From: a virus
Length of the DNA stretch: 55,364 nucleotides
Direction: 5' to 3' (one strand)
Virus record (IMG/VR): IMGVR_UViG_3300032073_000039
Coordinates: 1-55,364 of that record
The notes under the pieces are model-generated. The model was not told the origin of the DNA. It made no database searches and saw only the letters and a program-made list of their open reading frames with translations. Numbering within the stretch: the first letter of the stretch is position 1; each line of letters starts with the position of its first letter. This document shows positions 33,886 through 42,288 of this stretch, in pieces. A program made the position numbers and the translations under genes.

Positions 33886-34025
33886 TAGTGATGTTTGAAA
33901 ATATAAATATAACTCAGTCTGAACCTACAGAATGGAGTGAACCAGATACAACATTAGAAAATATAATTTTTAACTATATATATACAGAAGATATGAAACC
34001 TTATATATTTCCGCATGAAAGATAA
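33882..34025 (+). CDS. Tiny acidic protein
   Basis: 47 residues, MIVMFENINITQSEPTEWSE and an aromatic end. It overlaps the mini-ORF by 4 bases and the next gene by 11. No family. Confidence 0.45.
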   Translation: MIVMFENINITQSEPTEWSEPDTTLENIIFNYIYTEDMKPYIFPHER

Positions 34026-34398
34026 TATATTTTTAAAGCTCTCTGTTAAAGATGGAGAGCTTGATTTTCCTGCAAAAATTAATAAAACTAGATTAAATAC
34101 ATTTTTAAAATCTTTACCTGATGGTGCAAGATTAGAAATGTTTATAAGTGCATCTGATGACAATGGTACAAATGCACAGTTAGCAAGATTACATGCAATG
34201 ATAAGAGAAATTGCAAATGATCTAGGTTATACTTTTCAAGAAATAAAATTAATGGTCAAAAGAGAAACAGGTTTATGTTTTATGAAAAACAAAACAGAAT
34301 ATTGTAAATCTTTTGCAGATTGTGATAAAAGTGAACTAAACTTATGCATTCAAGAATGTGTAAGATTAGGTGATTTTAATGGGATACAATTAAGATAA
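34015..34398 (+). CDS. NinB-like recombination mediator candidate
   Basis: 127 residues. An N-terminal beta layer (KLSVKDGELDFPAKINKTRL, GARLEMFISA) is followed by a helical NAQLARLHAMIREIANDLGY segment and FQEIKLMVKRETGLCF. The order strand-strand-helix with Q-x-x-x-(L/H)-H-A-x-(I/L) resembles lambda NinB/Orf, which helps load recombinases on SSB-coated DNA. Its neighbours (UDG, HNH, SF2 helicase) support recombination/repair. It overlaps the minus-strand gene by 9 bases at its 3' end. Confidence 0.4.
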   Translation: MKDNIFLKLSVKDGELDFPAKINKTRLNTFLKSLPDGARLEMFISASDDNGTNAQLARLHAMIREIANDLGYTFQEIKLMVKRETGLCFMKNKTEYCKSFADCDKSELNLCIQECVRLGDFNGIQLR

Positions 34399-34854
34399 TT
34401 GTTGTGGATCGTAGATTTTCATAATTTCTTTTGCAAGATCTGTTGCTCCGGCTACATCACCTTTTTCTACTTGTTTAGACCAATCTTTAAGTAATCTTGA
34501 ATCAACCATTTTGTTTTCATCAATAATATGACCATCTTTTTCAGCTTCAAATGATAATATATTAATAAGCATGAATAAAGTAAAAAGCTTTTTTGTTTCA
34601 TGGTTCCAATCTTGGGCCAGTTCTTGTTGTTTTTTACTATCTTCAAGTTTTATATATTCATCAAAGTTTTGAAATATACTAGTTGCAGAACCTGCTTCTT
34701 TTTCATTAATTTGAAGTATTAACTCTACATATATTTCATGTAGACCATGTAAAAAACTTAAATGAATTGTAGGAGTAACAGTTTTAGTAAAGTCAAACCT
34801 CTTCATTGGTACTTGCTCTAGTGAATCTTTTGTTGCTTTTTCTTTCTTTGACAT
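34390..34854 (-). CDS. Lone minus-strand gene in the replication block
   Basis: 154 residues. TIHLSFLHGLHEIYVELILQ starts a helical domain; an acidic middle follows (EYIKLEDSKKQQELAQDWNH) and KEIMKIYDPQQLS ends it. No motif is recognised. It is convergent with the previous gene (9-base overlap) and divergent from UDG (23-base gap), the only such gene in 30845-53054. It must have its own promoter and may be expressed at a different time, for instance late. Confidence 0.7.
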   Translation of the reverse strand: MSKKEKATKDSLEQVPMKRFDFTKTVTPTIHLSFLHGLHEIYVELILQINEKEAGSATSIFQNFDEYIKLEDSKKQQELAQDWNHETKKLFTLFMLINILSFEAEKDGHIIDENKMVDSRLLKDWSKQVEKGDVAGATDLAKEIMKIYDPQQLS

Positions 34855-34877
34855 AATATAAAATTTATATAAAAATA

Positions 34878-35579
34878 ATGAATAAAATTAATATAGACAT
34901 AAATAACATTAAAAAAAAATTTAAGAACAGATTATTAGATACAGGCTGGGAAGATGTTTTCTATCCTTTTATAGATAGTGATCTATTTCAAGAAATTATA
35001 TACAAACTAAAAGCTGAAGTTGAAGATGAACGCAGATTTACTCCTAAACTTAATTTTATATTTAGAGCTTTTGAAACTTGCCCATTAGATAAATTAAAAG
35101 TTATTATAATTGGTCAAGATCCTTATCCACAACTTGGAGTTGCTGATGGAATATCTTTTAGCTGTTCTTTTACTGATAAAGAACAACCATCCCTTAAATA
35201 TATATTTAATGAATTAGGAAATCAATATCCAAAAATCAAAAGAGATCCTGATTTAGAAAGATGGTCACAACAAGGCGTGCTTATGCTTAATACTGCATAT
35301 ACAGTGCAAATTGGTAAAATTGGTAGTCACTATGATTTATGGAAACCTTTTACACATCATGTATTACAATACATAAATAGAATTAAAAAAGATATGCCTG
35401 TTGCATTATTAGGTAAAAAAGCAGAAGAATGGCAGATAAGGCTTGATAATCAGAATATTATGAAAGTACCTCATCCTGCATCTGCAGCGTATAGAGGTGG
35501 TAATTGGGACTCCAAAAATTTATTTATAAACATAAATGATGCACTAAAAGCTCAAGGTAAAACTTTAATATCTTGGTAA
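34878..35579 (+). CDS. ung: Uracil-DNA glycosylase (family 1)
   Basis: 233 residues. IIGQDPYPQLGVADGISFS (about residue 76) is the water-activating loop with the catalytic Asp and the Tyr that excludes thymine; the family GQDPYH-P-GQAxGL form is altered to QLGVAD. MLNTAYTVQ has the uracil-reading Asn. VPHPASAAYRGG (about 197) corresponds to the HPSPLS loop with the catalytic His. It removes uracil from DNA, starting base excision repair. UDGs are typical of crAss-like phages. It is read away from the minus-strand gene at 34854. Confidence 0.9.
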   Translation: MNKINIDINNIKKKFKNRLLDTGWEDVFYPFIDSDLFQEIIYKLKAEVEDERRFTPKLNFIFRAFETCPLDKLKVIIIGQDPYPQLGVADGISFSCSFTDKEQPSLKYIFNELGNQYPKIKRDPDLERWSQQGVLMLNTAYTVQIGKIGSHYDLWKPFTHHVLQYINRIKKDMPVALLGKKAEEWQIRLDNQNIMKVPHPASAAYRGGNWDSKNLFININDALKAQGKTLISW

Positions 35580-35609
35580 TTTTTTGTACATTTATAAACA
35601 TTATTAGAG

Positions 35610-36050
35610 ATGAGAAAAAAAGATGAATTTGAGATTATAGAGAATGAAATACATAAGTTTAAGAGTAAGATAAATACCAAATATAAACAAGAAGTTTATG
35701 TTATAATCAGAAATTATATACACTTAGATTCATTGTATGATTGTGTGCTTATGTCATGCAATGAGAATGATAATCAAATATATGATATATTAAAAGATAA
35801 AGGTGTATCATCTAGGACAACACTTGTTTGTAATTATATACATAGTTTTTATCATATTGCAAATAAATTAGGTTTTCCAAAATTAAGGATTGCAAAGTTT
35901 ATGGGTAAAAATCATGCAACAATAATAAATGGTATTAAAAAAGCACAGAATAGACTTGATTTAGAAGATGATAATGATTTTTTATTTATATATGATAACA
36001 TAAAACAAAAAGTAAATATATATGTGGGAACTATTTCAGAAGATACTTAA
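35610..36050 (+). CDS. DnaA domain IV-like HTH protein
   Basis: 146 residues. The C-terminal part reads SRTTLVCNYIHSFYHIANKL, then GFPKLRIAKFMGKNHATIIN and GIKKAQNRL. This resembles the DnaA DNA-binding domain, where the signature is G-x-x-F-x-G-(R/K)-(D/N)-H-(S/A)-T-(V/I)-x-x-(A/G). It may act as the phage origin-binding initiator without the AAA+ domain. It is followed by a coupled gene (29-base overlap) and by the helicase. Confidence 0.7.
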   Translation: MRKKDEFEIIENEIHKFKSKINTKYKQEVYVIIRNYIHLDSLYDCVLMSCNENDNQIYDILKDKGVSSRTTLVCNYIHSFYHIANKLGFPKLRIAKFMGKNHATIINGIKKAQNRLDLEDDNDFLFIYDNIKQKVNIYVGTISEDT

Positions 36051-36603
36051 TTATAAATTAACTCCAAATCAATGTTGGATATTATTTTCTTTTAAAGAAG
36101 GTGTATCTCCAAATGTGATTAGTGAAGATGATATAAATGATTTAATTAAAGAAGGTTATTTAGATAATAATAATAATATTACAGTAGATGGTGATATGCT
36201 AATTACTGTATTAGATGGTTATTTTAAAACTCAAAAGAGTAAAACAACCAAAAATTTATTAGGTAAATCTGGAGCACTTAATGTAGATCAATATAGAAAG
36301 ATTTTTCCAGCAGGTAAATTACCTTCAGGAGTTCCGTCTAGGAATAATGTAAAAATTCTTACAGAAAATTTTAGATGGTTTTTCAGTGAATATGATTATA
36401 CCTGGGAAGAAATAATGTCAGCAACTAAAATGTATGTTAATGAGTATAGAAATAATAACTATATGTACATGCAAAATAGTCAATACTTTATATCAAAGCA
36501 AGATAAACATAGAGTAAAAAGATCACAACTAGCTGATTATTGTGATATGATACGTGAAGGTATAGAGCCTGATGATAAACACTTTGAAGAAAAAGTAGTA
36601 TGA
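36022..36603 (+). CDS. Replication-region protein with winged-helix start
   Basis: 193 residues. An N-terminal PNQCWILFSFKEGVSPNVIS segment, then DINDLIKEGYLDNNNNITVD, looks like a winged helix. The second half, WFFSEYDYTWEEIMSATKMY and YMYMQNSQYFISKQDKHRVK, is a helical domain typical of phage helicase loaders or DnaD-like proteins in crAss-like genomes. It sits between the DnaA-like protein and DnaB-like helicase, where a loader is expected. Confidence 0.55.
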   Translation: MWELFQKILNYKLTPNQCWILFSFKEGVSPNVISEDDINDLIKEGYLDNNNNITVDGDMLITVLDGYFKTQKSKTTKNLLGKSGALNVDQYRKIFPAGKLPSGVPSRNNVKILTENFRWFFSEYDYTWEEIMSATKMYVNEYRNNNYMYMQNSQYFISKQDKHRVKRSQLADYCDMIREGIEPDDKHFEEKVV

Positions 36604-36788
36604 AACCAATGAACATTAAAAAAAAAGATAGATTACATGGAAATGATTTTTTAAGAATTGGCAATGAATATCAATCTATTAATGATTGGATAAGAAATGA
36701 TTCAGAAAAATTATTTAAAACATTAAATGATAGAAAGATTTATCTTGAATACAAAAGTTATAAAGATTTATTAGAAAAAGTAATATGA
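36600..36788 (+). CDS. Small basic protein
   Basis: 62 residues, MKPMNIKKKDRLHGNDFLRI with a helical end. It overlaps the genes on each side by 4 bases (ATGA). Its neighbours suggest a replisome accessory; no domain seen. Confidence 0.55.
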   Translation: MKPMNIKKKDRLHGNDFLRIGNEYQSINDWIRNDSEKLFKTLNDRKIYLEYKSYKDLLEKVI

Positions 36789-36925
36789 AAAAATATAAGT
36801 TTGATGAACTAAGTGATGAAGAAAAAAAAGCAATATATGATTACTGCAAGGTTGAAGATCTTATGGGTCAAGAGCTTGTTATTTCAAATTCATATAAATT
36901 AAAAGAGCTAAAAGAAAATGAGTAA
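36785..36925 (+). CDS. Tiny helical protein
   Basis: 46 residues, MKKYKFDELSDEEKKAIYDY and a charged end. It is chained by ATGA overlap with the previous gene and by 8 bases with the helicase. No family. Confidence 0.5.
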   Translation: MKKYKFDELSDEEKKAIYDYCKVEDLMGQELVISNSYKLKELKENE

Positions 36926-37877
36926 AAAATCAGAACCGTCATGGGAAGGTCAATATGCTGCATTTAATGAAGCATTAAAATATATGTACAAAAGACAAAC
37001 CGGTGAGGAAAAGTCAATATATACACCATGGCCTAAATTCAATGATGCTACTACTGATGGTTTAGAGTGGAATACTCTTACTGTTATGGGTGGTAGACCT
37101 GGTTCTGGTAAAACTCTAATAAAAGATCAAATAATAAGAGAATCTTTTGAGCTTAATCCAAATGATGATTTTAGAGTATTAGAATTTCAATTTGAGATGG
37201 TTGGTAGAACATCTGCTATTAGAGAGTTTAGTTCTATTACTGGTAAAACATATAAAGAGTTATGCTCTGCTGGAAGTGTATTAAGTCCTGATATTATTAC
37301 TGAATGCCATGACTATGCTAAAGGTAGAGTTAAATATCCTGTTGATATTGTGAGTACACCAATGACTGTAAATCAAATGCGTGAGCAAGTTGATATGTAC
37401 ATGAATGAACATAAAGGTGCAAAAACAATAATAACGTTAGATCATACTATACTTGTTAAAAGAGCACCCTATCAAAATAATAGATTAGATATGTTATTTG
37501 AACTTGGTGAGTTTTTTACACAAGTAAAACGTGAATATCCATGTTTATTTATAGCTTTATCACAACTCAATAGAAATATTGATAATCCTGATAGAGCTGT
37601 TGATGGTAAGTATGGTAATTATGTATTAGAATCAGATATTTTTGGATCAGATGCTATGTTACAGCATGCTGATACTTTAATTGGTATTAACCGTCCAGCT
37701 AAACAAAAGATAAAATATTATGGTCCTGATAGATATGTAATTGAAAATGATAGAACTTTGGTTTTACATTTTCTTAAGGCAAGAAACGGTGATGCAAGAA
37801 TGAGTTTTTTCAAAGCTGAATTTGAGAAAATGGAAATTTCTGAAATGCAAACTCCACCTCAACAACAAAGAAGATAA
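36918..37877 (+). CDS. DnaB-type replicative helicase
   Basis: 319 residues. Walker A VMGGRPGSGKTL (about residue 57), the catalytic-Glu helix VLEFQFEMVGR, Walker B KTIITLDHTILVK (about 175) and motif LFIALSQLNRN (H3) followed by a SDAMLQHADTLIGI strand. It lacks the N-terminal DnaG-interacting domain of cellular DnaB, as in T7-like and crAss-type versions, so it is the RecA core only. It unwinds DNA 5' to 3' on the lagging strand. The primase is separate at 39846. Confidence 0.88.
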   Translation: MSKKSEPSWEGQYAAFNEALKYMYKRQTGEEKSIYTPWPKFNDATTDGLEWNTLTVMGGRPGSGKTLIKDQIIRESFELNPNDDFRVLEFQFEMVGRTSAIREFSSITGKTYKELCSAGSVLSPDIITECHDYAKGRVKYPVDIVSTPMTVNQMREQVDMYMNEHKGAKTIITLDHTILVKRAPYQNNRLDMLFELGEFFTQVKREYPCLFIALSQLNRNIDNPDRAVDGKYGNYVLESDIFGSDAMLQHADTLIGINRPAKQKIKYYGPDRYVIENDRTLVLHFLKARNGDARMSFFKAEFEKMEISEMQTPPQQQRR

Positions 37878-37878
37878 A

Positions 37879-38394
37879 ATGATAACAACAACAAAAGTAA
37901 AAAAAATGAGCCCTGAAGAAAGAAAAACAAAAGTTAATGATTTAAGAAAGCAACATGCTTCTCTTAACTCAGATGATTTATATATACCTAAAATGGCTTA
38001 TAGACCATCAGGTAAAGATGAATTATATGTTTCATTCTTTCCAAGTGAGTTACAAAAGAATAAAGATATATATACAGAGTTCGTTAGTATTGAATATGAT
38101 TCAGAAGATCCTAAAAGAACATTATATTTATGGGAACATAATCCTAACTGGAAAGAAGACTATGAATTAGTTGTATCTAATTCTGGTTTTGAAAGACATA
38201 TAATTCCTGTTTCTGATTTAAAAATTATTAGTGATATTAATACTAAGAAAAAAGAAGAGCAGATAATTAAATTAGATGAGCTAGCTAATCTACCAAATCC
38301 AGATGATAAAAATCAAATGGAAGTATATTTAGGTAGGATTGCAAATGCTCTTGAGAATATACATGAACAATTAACAATTAATAATTTAAAATAA
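37879..38394 (+). CDS. Replication-region protein of unknown function
   Basis: 171 residues from ATG 37879, one base after the helicase stop. The N-terminus is basic and helical (VKKMSPEERKTKVNDLRKQH), then a beta-rich section (YVSFFPSELQKNKDIYTEFV; PKRTLYLWEHNPNW) and an acidic helical end. It is coupled to the RecA-like gene by one base. Possibly a helicase partner; no motif recognised. Confidence 0.6.
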   Translation: MITTTKVKKMSPEERKTKVNDLRKQHASLNSDDLYIPKMAYRPSGKDELYVSFFPSELQKNKDIYTEFVSIEYDSEDPKRTLYLWEHNPNWKEDYELVVSNSGFERHIIPVSDLKIISDINTKKKEEQIIKLDELANLPNPDDKNQMEVYLGRIANALENIHEQLTINNLK

Positions 38395-39077
38395 TGGCAC
38401 AAAGTATATTAGTTATTGCTGATTCAGGTACTGGTAAATCAACATCTATCAGAACTTTGGATCCTAAAGAAACGTTTATTGTAAATATTGCAAATAAACC
38501 ATTACCTTTTAAAGGTTGGAAAGGAAATTACACTATGATTTCTAAAGATAACCCTAAAGGTAATATGACAGGTGCTTCATCTGCTAATGGTATTATAAAA
38601 GCAATTAAACATGTAAATGATAATATGTCACACATCAAAAATTTAATTATTGATGACTGGCAGTATATGTCTAGCTTTGAATATTTTGACAGAGCAAATG
38701 AAAAAGGTTATGATAAGTTTACTCAGATTGCATCTAATTTAGCGCAAGTTGCTAAGATGCCTAAAGATCTAAGAGATGACTTATATGTATTTTTCTTAAC
38801 TCATTCAGAAGAATCAACAGATATTAATGGACATAGAAAAGTTAAAGCTAAAACTATTGGTAAAATGATAGATAATACTTTAACTCTAGAAGGCTTATTC
38901 TCTATTGTGCTTTTCGGTAGAGTAATAAAAGAGGAGGATGGTAAACTTAACTATGGTTTTGAAACACAAAACAATGGTGAGAATACTTGTAAATCTCCAA
39001 TGGGTATGTTTGATGATGAATTTATAGATAACAATCTACAATACGTCAGAGAATGTATTCAAAAGTATGAAGAGTAA
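38394..39077 (+). CDS. RecA-like P-loop ATPase, Sak4-type
   Basis: 227 residues. Walker A LVIADSGTGKSTSIRTL (about residue 6), Walker B HIKNLIIDDWQYMSS (about 80) and a polar sensor strand LYVFFLTHSEES. Small single-domain RecA-core ATPases of this form (Sak4 and related) anneal or mediate recombination on SSB-coated single strands. It directly precedes the SSB-like gene, a frequent pairing in phage operons. Confidence 0.75.
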   Translation: MAQSILVIADSGTGKSTSIRTLDPKETFIVNIANKPLPFKGWKGNYTMISKDNPKGNMTGASSANGIIKAIKHVNDNMSHIKNLIIDDWQYMSSFEYFDRANEKGYDKFTQIASNLAQVAKMPKDLRDDLYVFFLTHSEESTDINGHRKVKAKTIGKMIDNTLTLEGLFSIVLFGRVIKEEDGKLNYGFETQNNGENTCKSPMGMFDDEFIDNNLQYVRECIQKYEE

Positions 39078-39101
39078 ATGTTAAATTAAAAGTAAATAAA
39101 T

Positions 39102-39773
39102 ATGTTAAATACCAAAGAAATGAATGCTAATTCTGGTAAAATAAAACCAGTAATTAGTGTAGGAAATAATGTTGTAAAAATTAATAGTATTAATTTAAAT
39201 CAAACTCCTTATGATAAAGAAGCTTATAATGTAACTTTAAATGTAGAGACTAAACCAGTGACTGGTGATTTTCAAGGTTTCTTAAAAGATACAGCTGATC
39301 CAAATGGACCAAGATATGAAGGTCAAGTTGGTAGAGTAAGAATCTCTCAATATGCATTTAAGGATACAACATTACCTTCAGGTACAGAAATTAAAAGAGA
39401 TACGGAAATTCTTAGATCTCTTATTACATTATCTGAAGCTCTTGGTAAAAGAGATGACCTGGATTCTATTGAAGCAGATAACATAGATGATTTTGTTAAA
39501 TCAGCTGGTAATGTTTTATGTGATGATACATACATTAACGTATGTGTAGGTGGTAGAGAATGGGAAAATAATGATGGTTATATTAACTATGATTTATATT
39601 TACCAAAAATAACAAGAGAAGGTACACCAGTAGAATCTCTTGATGTAGAAAATTCAAATCTACTTAAATTTGATGAAGCTAAACATGTAAGAAAATTACA
39701 GAAAAAAGAGCAAAAATCAGTAGCTTCTTTTGAGCCTGCATCAAATGGAGTAGCTGATGACTTTGATTTATAA
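39102..39773 (+). CDS. SSB-like single-stranded DNA-binding protein
   Basis: 223 residues. A beta-rich body (IKPVISVGNNVVKINSINLN; EAYNVTLNVETKPVTG; GQVGRVRISQYAF; YINVCVGGREWENNDGYINY) with an OB-type strand pattern, helical inserts, and an acidic tip SNGVADDFDL. The tip matches SSB C-termini that bind partners. It lies directly after the Sak4-type ATPase and is closed by a strong terminator, fitting high expression. Sequence identity to host SSB is not visible, so the call rests on pattern and place. Confidence 0.65.
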   Translation: MLNTKEMNANSGKIKPVISVGNNVVKINSINLNQTPYDKEAYNVTLNVETKPVTGDFQGFLKDTADPNGPRYEGQVGRVRISQYAFKDTTLPSGTEIKRDTEILRSLITLSEALGKRDDLDSIEADNIDDFVKSAGNVLCDDTYINVCVGGREWENNDGYINYDLYLPKITREGTPVESLDVENSNLLKFDEAKHVRKLQKKEQKSVASFEPASNGVADDFDL

Positions 39774-39797
39774 TATATAGATAGTCTAGTTTTAACA

Positions 39798-39831
39798 AGA
39801 GAGCTGTCATTATGATGGCTCTCTTTTTTTT
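39798..39831 (+). terminator. Intrinsic terminator after the SSB-like gene
   Basis: A 12-bp stem (39798-39809 with 39813-39824, two wobble pairs) has a very short loop and is followed by a run of T. It starts about 24 bases past the stop codon. Confidence 0.85.
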
Positions 39832-39845
39832 ATTACATTTGATTG

Positions 39846-40817
39846 ATGATAAGCACTAAAAATATTGTTATAGATATTAATAATGTGCCTAGCTATTGGA
39901 TTTTTGAATACTTTTTAAATTTACCAGAAAAACTAATAGGACAAGATATAAAGATTAAATCTATATGGAATCCTAAAGAGAGAACGGCAAGTATGAGCAT
40001 CTATGTTTGTAAAAAAACAAGAACTTATAAATATAAAGATTTCTCTACTGGTAAATCTGGTGGTAAAGTTAATCTAGTTGCAGAACTTTATGGTATAAAC
40101 GTAAAGCAAGCAGTTCCTTTAATTATAGATATATATAATAAACATGCAGATAAAGAAAATTTAACTACTATTACTCCTCAGAGTAAGTGGGAAGTTGATT
40201 TTGTTCAAACACGTGATTGGTGTCAACATGATGCAGATTATTGGTTAAAATTTAGAATTGGTAAAAAGTTATTAACGGAATATAATGTAAAACCTGTTGA
40301 GTATTTTAATTTTATTAAAGTAAATAACAATGAAACACAAAAAAATACCATTAAAGGAGATAGTATGTATGCATACTATAATAATGATGGTAAACCAATA
40401 AAAATATATCAACCTCATAATAAGAAATTAAAGTTCTTAAATCTTGAAGTTTATTTACAAGGATTAGATCAGTTAACTTATAAACAACCATATTTAATTA
40501 TATGTTCTTCATTAAAAGATGCAATGTGTCTTAGAAGCTTTGGATATAATGTAGATGTTATTGCTCCTAGTAGTGAAAACAGTCTAATTAAACCTTATAT
40601 AATTAAAAATTTACAATCAAAATATAAAAAGTGCATAACCTTCTTTGATAATGATGAAGCAGGTCAAAAAGCAATAGATAAGTACAAATCAGTATATAAT
40701 ATAAATGGATTTTATTTACCAATATGTAAAGATTTATCAGATGCTGTTAGTCAGCATGATTTTATGGAGATTCATAAGACATTAAAACCTTTACTGAAAC
40801 AAACACTACAATTATGA
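39846..40817 (+). CDS. TOPRIM primase (DnaG-type) without zinc ligands
   Basis: 323 residues from ATG 39846 (an in-frame TTG at 39843 is next to the terminator and discarded). The N-terminus keeps the CHC2-like order WNPKERTASMSIYVC and YKYKDFSTGKSGGKVNLVAE, but the zinc cysteines and histidine are lost. The TOPRIM part has IICSSLKDAMCLRSFG and CITFFDNDEAGQKA with the D-x-D motif. It makes RNA primers for the DnaB-like helicase and PolB. Loss of the zinc knuckle is common in phage primases. Confidence 0.82.
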   Translation: MISTKNIVIDINNVPSYWIFEYFLNLPEKLIGQDIKIKSIWNPKERTASMSIYVCKKTRTYKYKDFSTGKSGGKVNLVAELYGINVKQAVPLIIDIYNKHADKENLTTITPQSKWEVDFVQTRDWCQHDADYWLKFRIGKKLLTEYNVKPVEYFNFIKVNNNETQKNTIKGDSMYAYYNNDGKPIKIYQPHNKKLKFLNLEVYLQGLDQLTYKQPYLIICSSLKDAMCLRSFGYNVDVIAPSSENSLIKPYIIKNLQSKYKKCITFFDNDEAGQKAIDKYKSVYNINGFYLPICKDLSDAVSQHDFMEIHKTLKPLLKQTLQL

Positions 40818-41185
40818 AATGGTTTATACCAGGTAATGTACCTTCTAGTAAGAATGGTAGACGTTGGACAGGCAAGTACTTTATAGCAAGTAAAACTGTT
40901 ATGAAATATAGGAAAGATACAAACTCCTATTATGATAAATTTTCAAAACCCTTTAAGAAAGAGTTTGATAAGCATAAACTACCTGTTAAAGTTGCATTTA
41001 CATTTATACGTGGTACAAAACATAAATTTGATTACATCAATCCTGCACAAACAGTGCAAGATGATATGGTTAAACACGGATGGATTGAAGATGATAATAT
41101 GAATTACATAATACCAGTGTTTAAAGAATATAAATATGACAAAAAAGATCCAGGAGTAATAATAGAAATAATAAAAGATGAGTGA
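40814..41185 (+). CDS. rusA: RusA-family Holliday junction resolvase
   Basis: 123 residues, typical RusA size. VPSSKNGRRWTGKYFIASK is the N-terminal substrate segment; FDYINPAQTVQDDMVKHGWI with EDDNMNY (about residues 70-95) carries the metal-binding aspartates in the family order D-x-N...D-x-(L/M)...DD. It cleaves four-way junctions symmetrically as a dimer, for debranching before packaging. It overlaps the primase by 4 bases and the next gene by 8. Confidence 0.88.
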   Translation: MKWFIPGNVPSSKNGRRWTGKYFIASKTVMKYRKDTNSYYDKFSKPFKKEFDKHKLPVKVAFTFIRGTKHKFDYINPAQTVQDDMVKHGWIEDDNMNYIIPVFKEYKYDKKDPGVIIEIIKDE

Positions 41186-41540
41186 AGTAATTTATAGAAA
41201 ACTAAGTAAAATAATATTACAACTAAGAGATAAAAATATACCACAAGTAGAAATATACTTTGACGGATCAGGTGATAGTGGTCAAATAGAAGAAATAGAA
41301 CCATGTACTGATGGAGATGATAAAGATATGGGTACAATTGATTCAAACCTACATTCATTAATTGAAGACTATGCATATGATAAAATATGTGAAAAAGTAG
41401 ATGGAGTTGGTGATTGGGTAAACAATGATGGTGGTTATGGATATATGTATATTAATGCAGATACTAGAAAAGTAAGCATACAATACTACCAAAGAACTAC
41501 AGAAGAACATGACTGGTCAGATTTAGATGTATTTAAATAA
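41178..41540 (+). CDS. DUF6878-like protein
   Basis: 120 residues. KIILQLRDKNIPQVEIYFDG then SGDSGQIEEIEP and VDGVGDWVNNDGGYGYMYIN fit a family of bacterial and phage proteins of unknown role that share a GDSG motif and W-x-NNDGG-x-G. It is adjacent to a DUF6915-like gene, one base overlap. The number is from memory of the family pattern, not searched. No catalytic triad is apparent. Confidence 0.5.
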   Translation: MSEVIYRKLSKIILQLRDKNIPQVEIYFDGSGDSGQIEEIEPCTDGDDKDMGTIDSNLHSLIEDYAYDKICEKVDGVGDWVNNDGGYGYMYINADTRKVSIQYYQRTTEEHDWSDLDVFK

Positions 41541-41887
41541 TGGCACATCCTGAACTTCATTCTAAAAGTTCTGTAAGAAAATGGGGCGGTGATATTCAAG
41601 ATTATATAAAGATTCATCAATGGTTTGATGAAACTAAATCATGGATTGGACACTCTACACATAGAATGTTTAGACATCATTCTGAAGGTATATTTCAGTC
41701 TGAGAAAATATTTGGAAAAAGTTTTACAAATTCTGATGGTAAAACTGTATATACAAGATATGTTGGTGAACAGCATGTAAAAGAAGATTGCAATAATTAT
41801 ATTCCTTCTGCTAAAGAATGGATGGTTGCTATTAATTCTAGTAATAAACCTAAATGGATGTTAAAAACAATAAAAATAGAAGACTAA
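41540..41887 (+). CDS. DUF6915-like protein
   Basis: 115 residues. MAHPELHSKSSVRKWGGDIQ, DYIKIHQWFDETKSWIG, RMFRHHSEGIFQSEKIFG and RYVGEQHVKEDCNNYIPS form a histidine-rich pattern known in bacterial proteins of unknown function (family number recalled, unsearched). Many His/Asp/Glu suggest metal binding and maybe catalysis. It overlaps both neighbours by one base, so it is translated in chain with them. Confidence 0.6.
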   Translation: MAHPELHSKSSVRKWGGDIQDYIKIHQWFDETKSWIGHSTHRMFRHHSEGIFQSEKIFGKSFTNSDGKTVYTRYVGEQHVKEDCNNYIPSAKEWMVAINSSNKPKWMLKTIKIED

Positions 41888-42288
41888 TGGAAAAATTAAA
41901 ATTAGAAAAACTAGATGACTTTAAAAATTTAGTAACAATGCTTGAAGCAAGTAAAGAAGATTTTGAAGTTGCAATAAAAATTATAGAAAACTTAAATATA
42001 GATCCAATATTTCATGCTTTATTTATGAAATGTTTAACTTTTGATAAAAGGGGTAAATATTCAACTTACTTCTTTGAGCATGTATTTCAAACAAAAGATA
42101 AAAAAAGAAATTTTTTTACAGATTATAAAGAGTTAGAACTAAAGGAGCTATATATAAAAGTAAAGATTCTAAATAATCAATTATGTAAAGATATATTTGA
42201 TCATGTAATGATGACTTTACTTAATGCAACATTTGAAGACTATGATTTCATAGATTCAGAAAAAACTAAAATGACAATAAAATGGTAG
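41887..42288 (+). CDS. Helical protein opening the VWA/MoxR cluster
   Basis: 133 residues from ATG 41887 (TAATG overlap). Helical (EKLKLEKLDDFKNLVTMLEA; SKEDFEVAIKIIENLNIDPI; DIFDHVMMTLLNATFEDYDF), no catalytic motif. It overlaps the VWA gene by 7 bases, so it is probably a cluster member, perhaps an adaptor or substrate. Confidence 0.6.
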   Translation: MEKLKLEKLDDFKNLVTMLEASKEDFEVAIKIIENLNIDPIFHALFMKCLTFDKRGKYSTYFFEHVFQTKDKKRNFFTDYKELELKELYIKVKILNNQLCKDIFDHVMMTLLNATFEDYDFIDSEKTKMTIKW

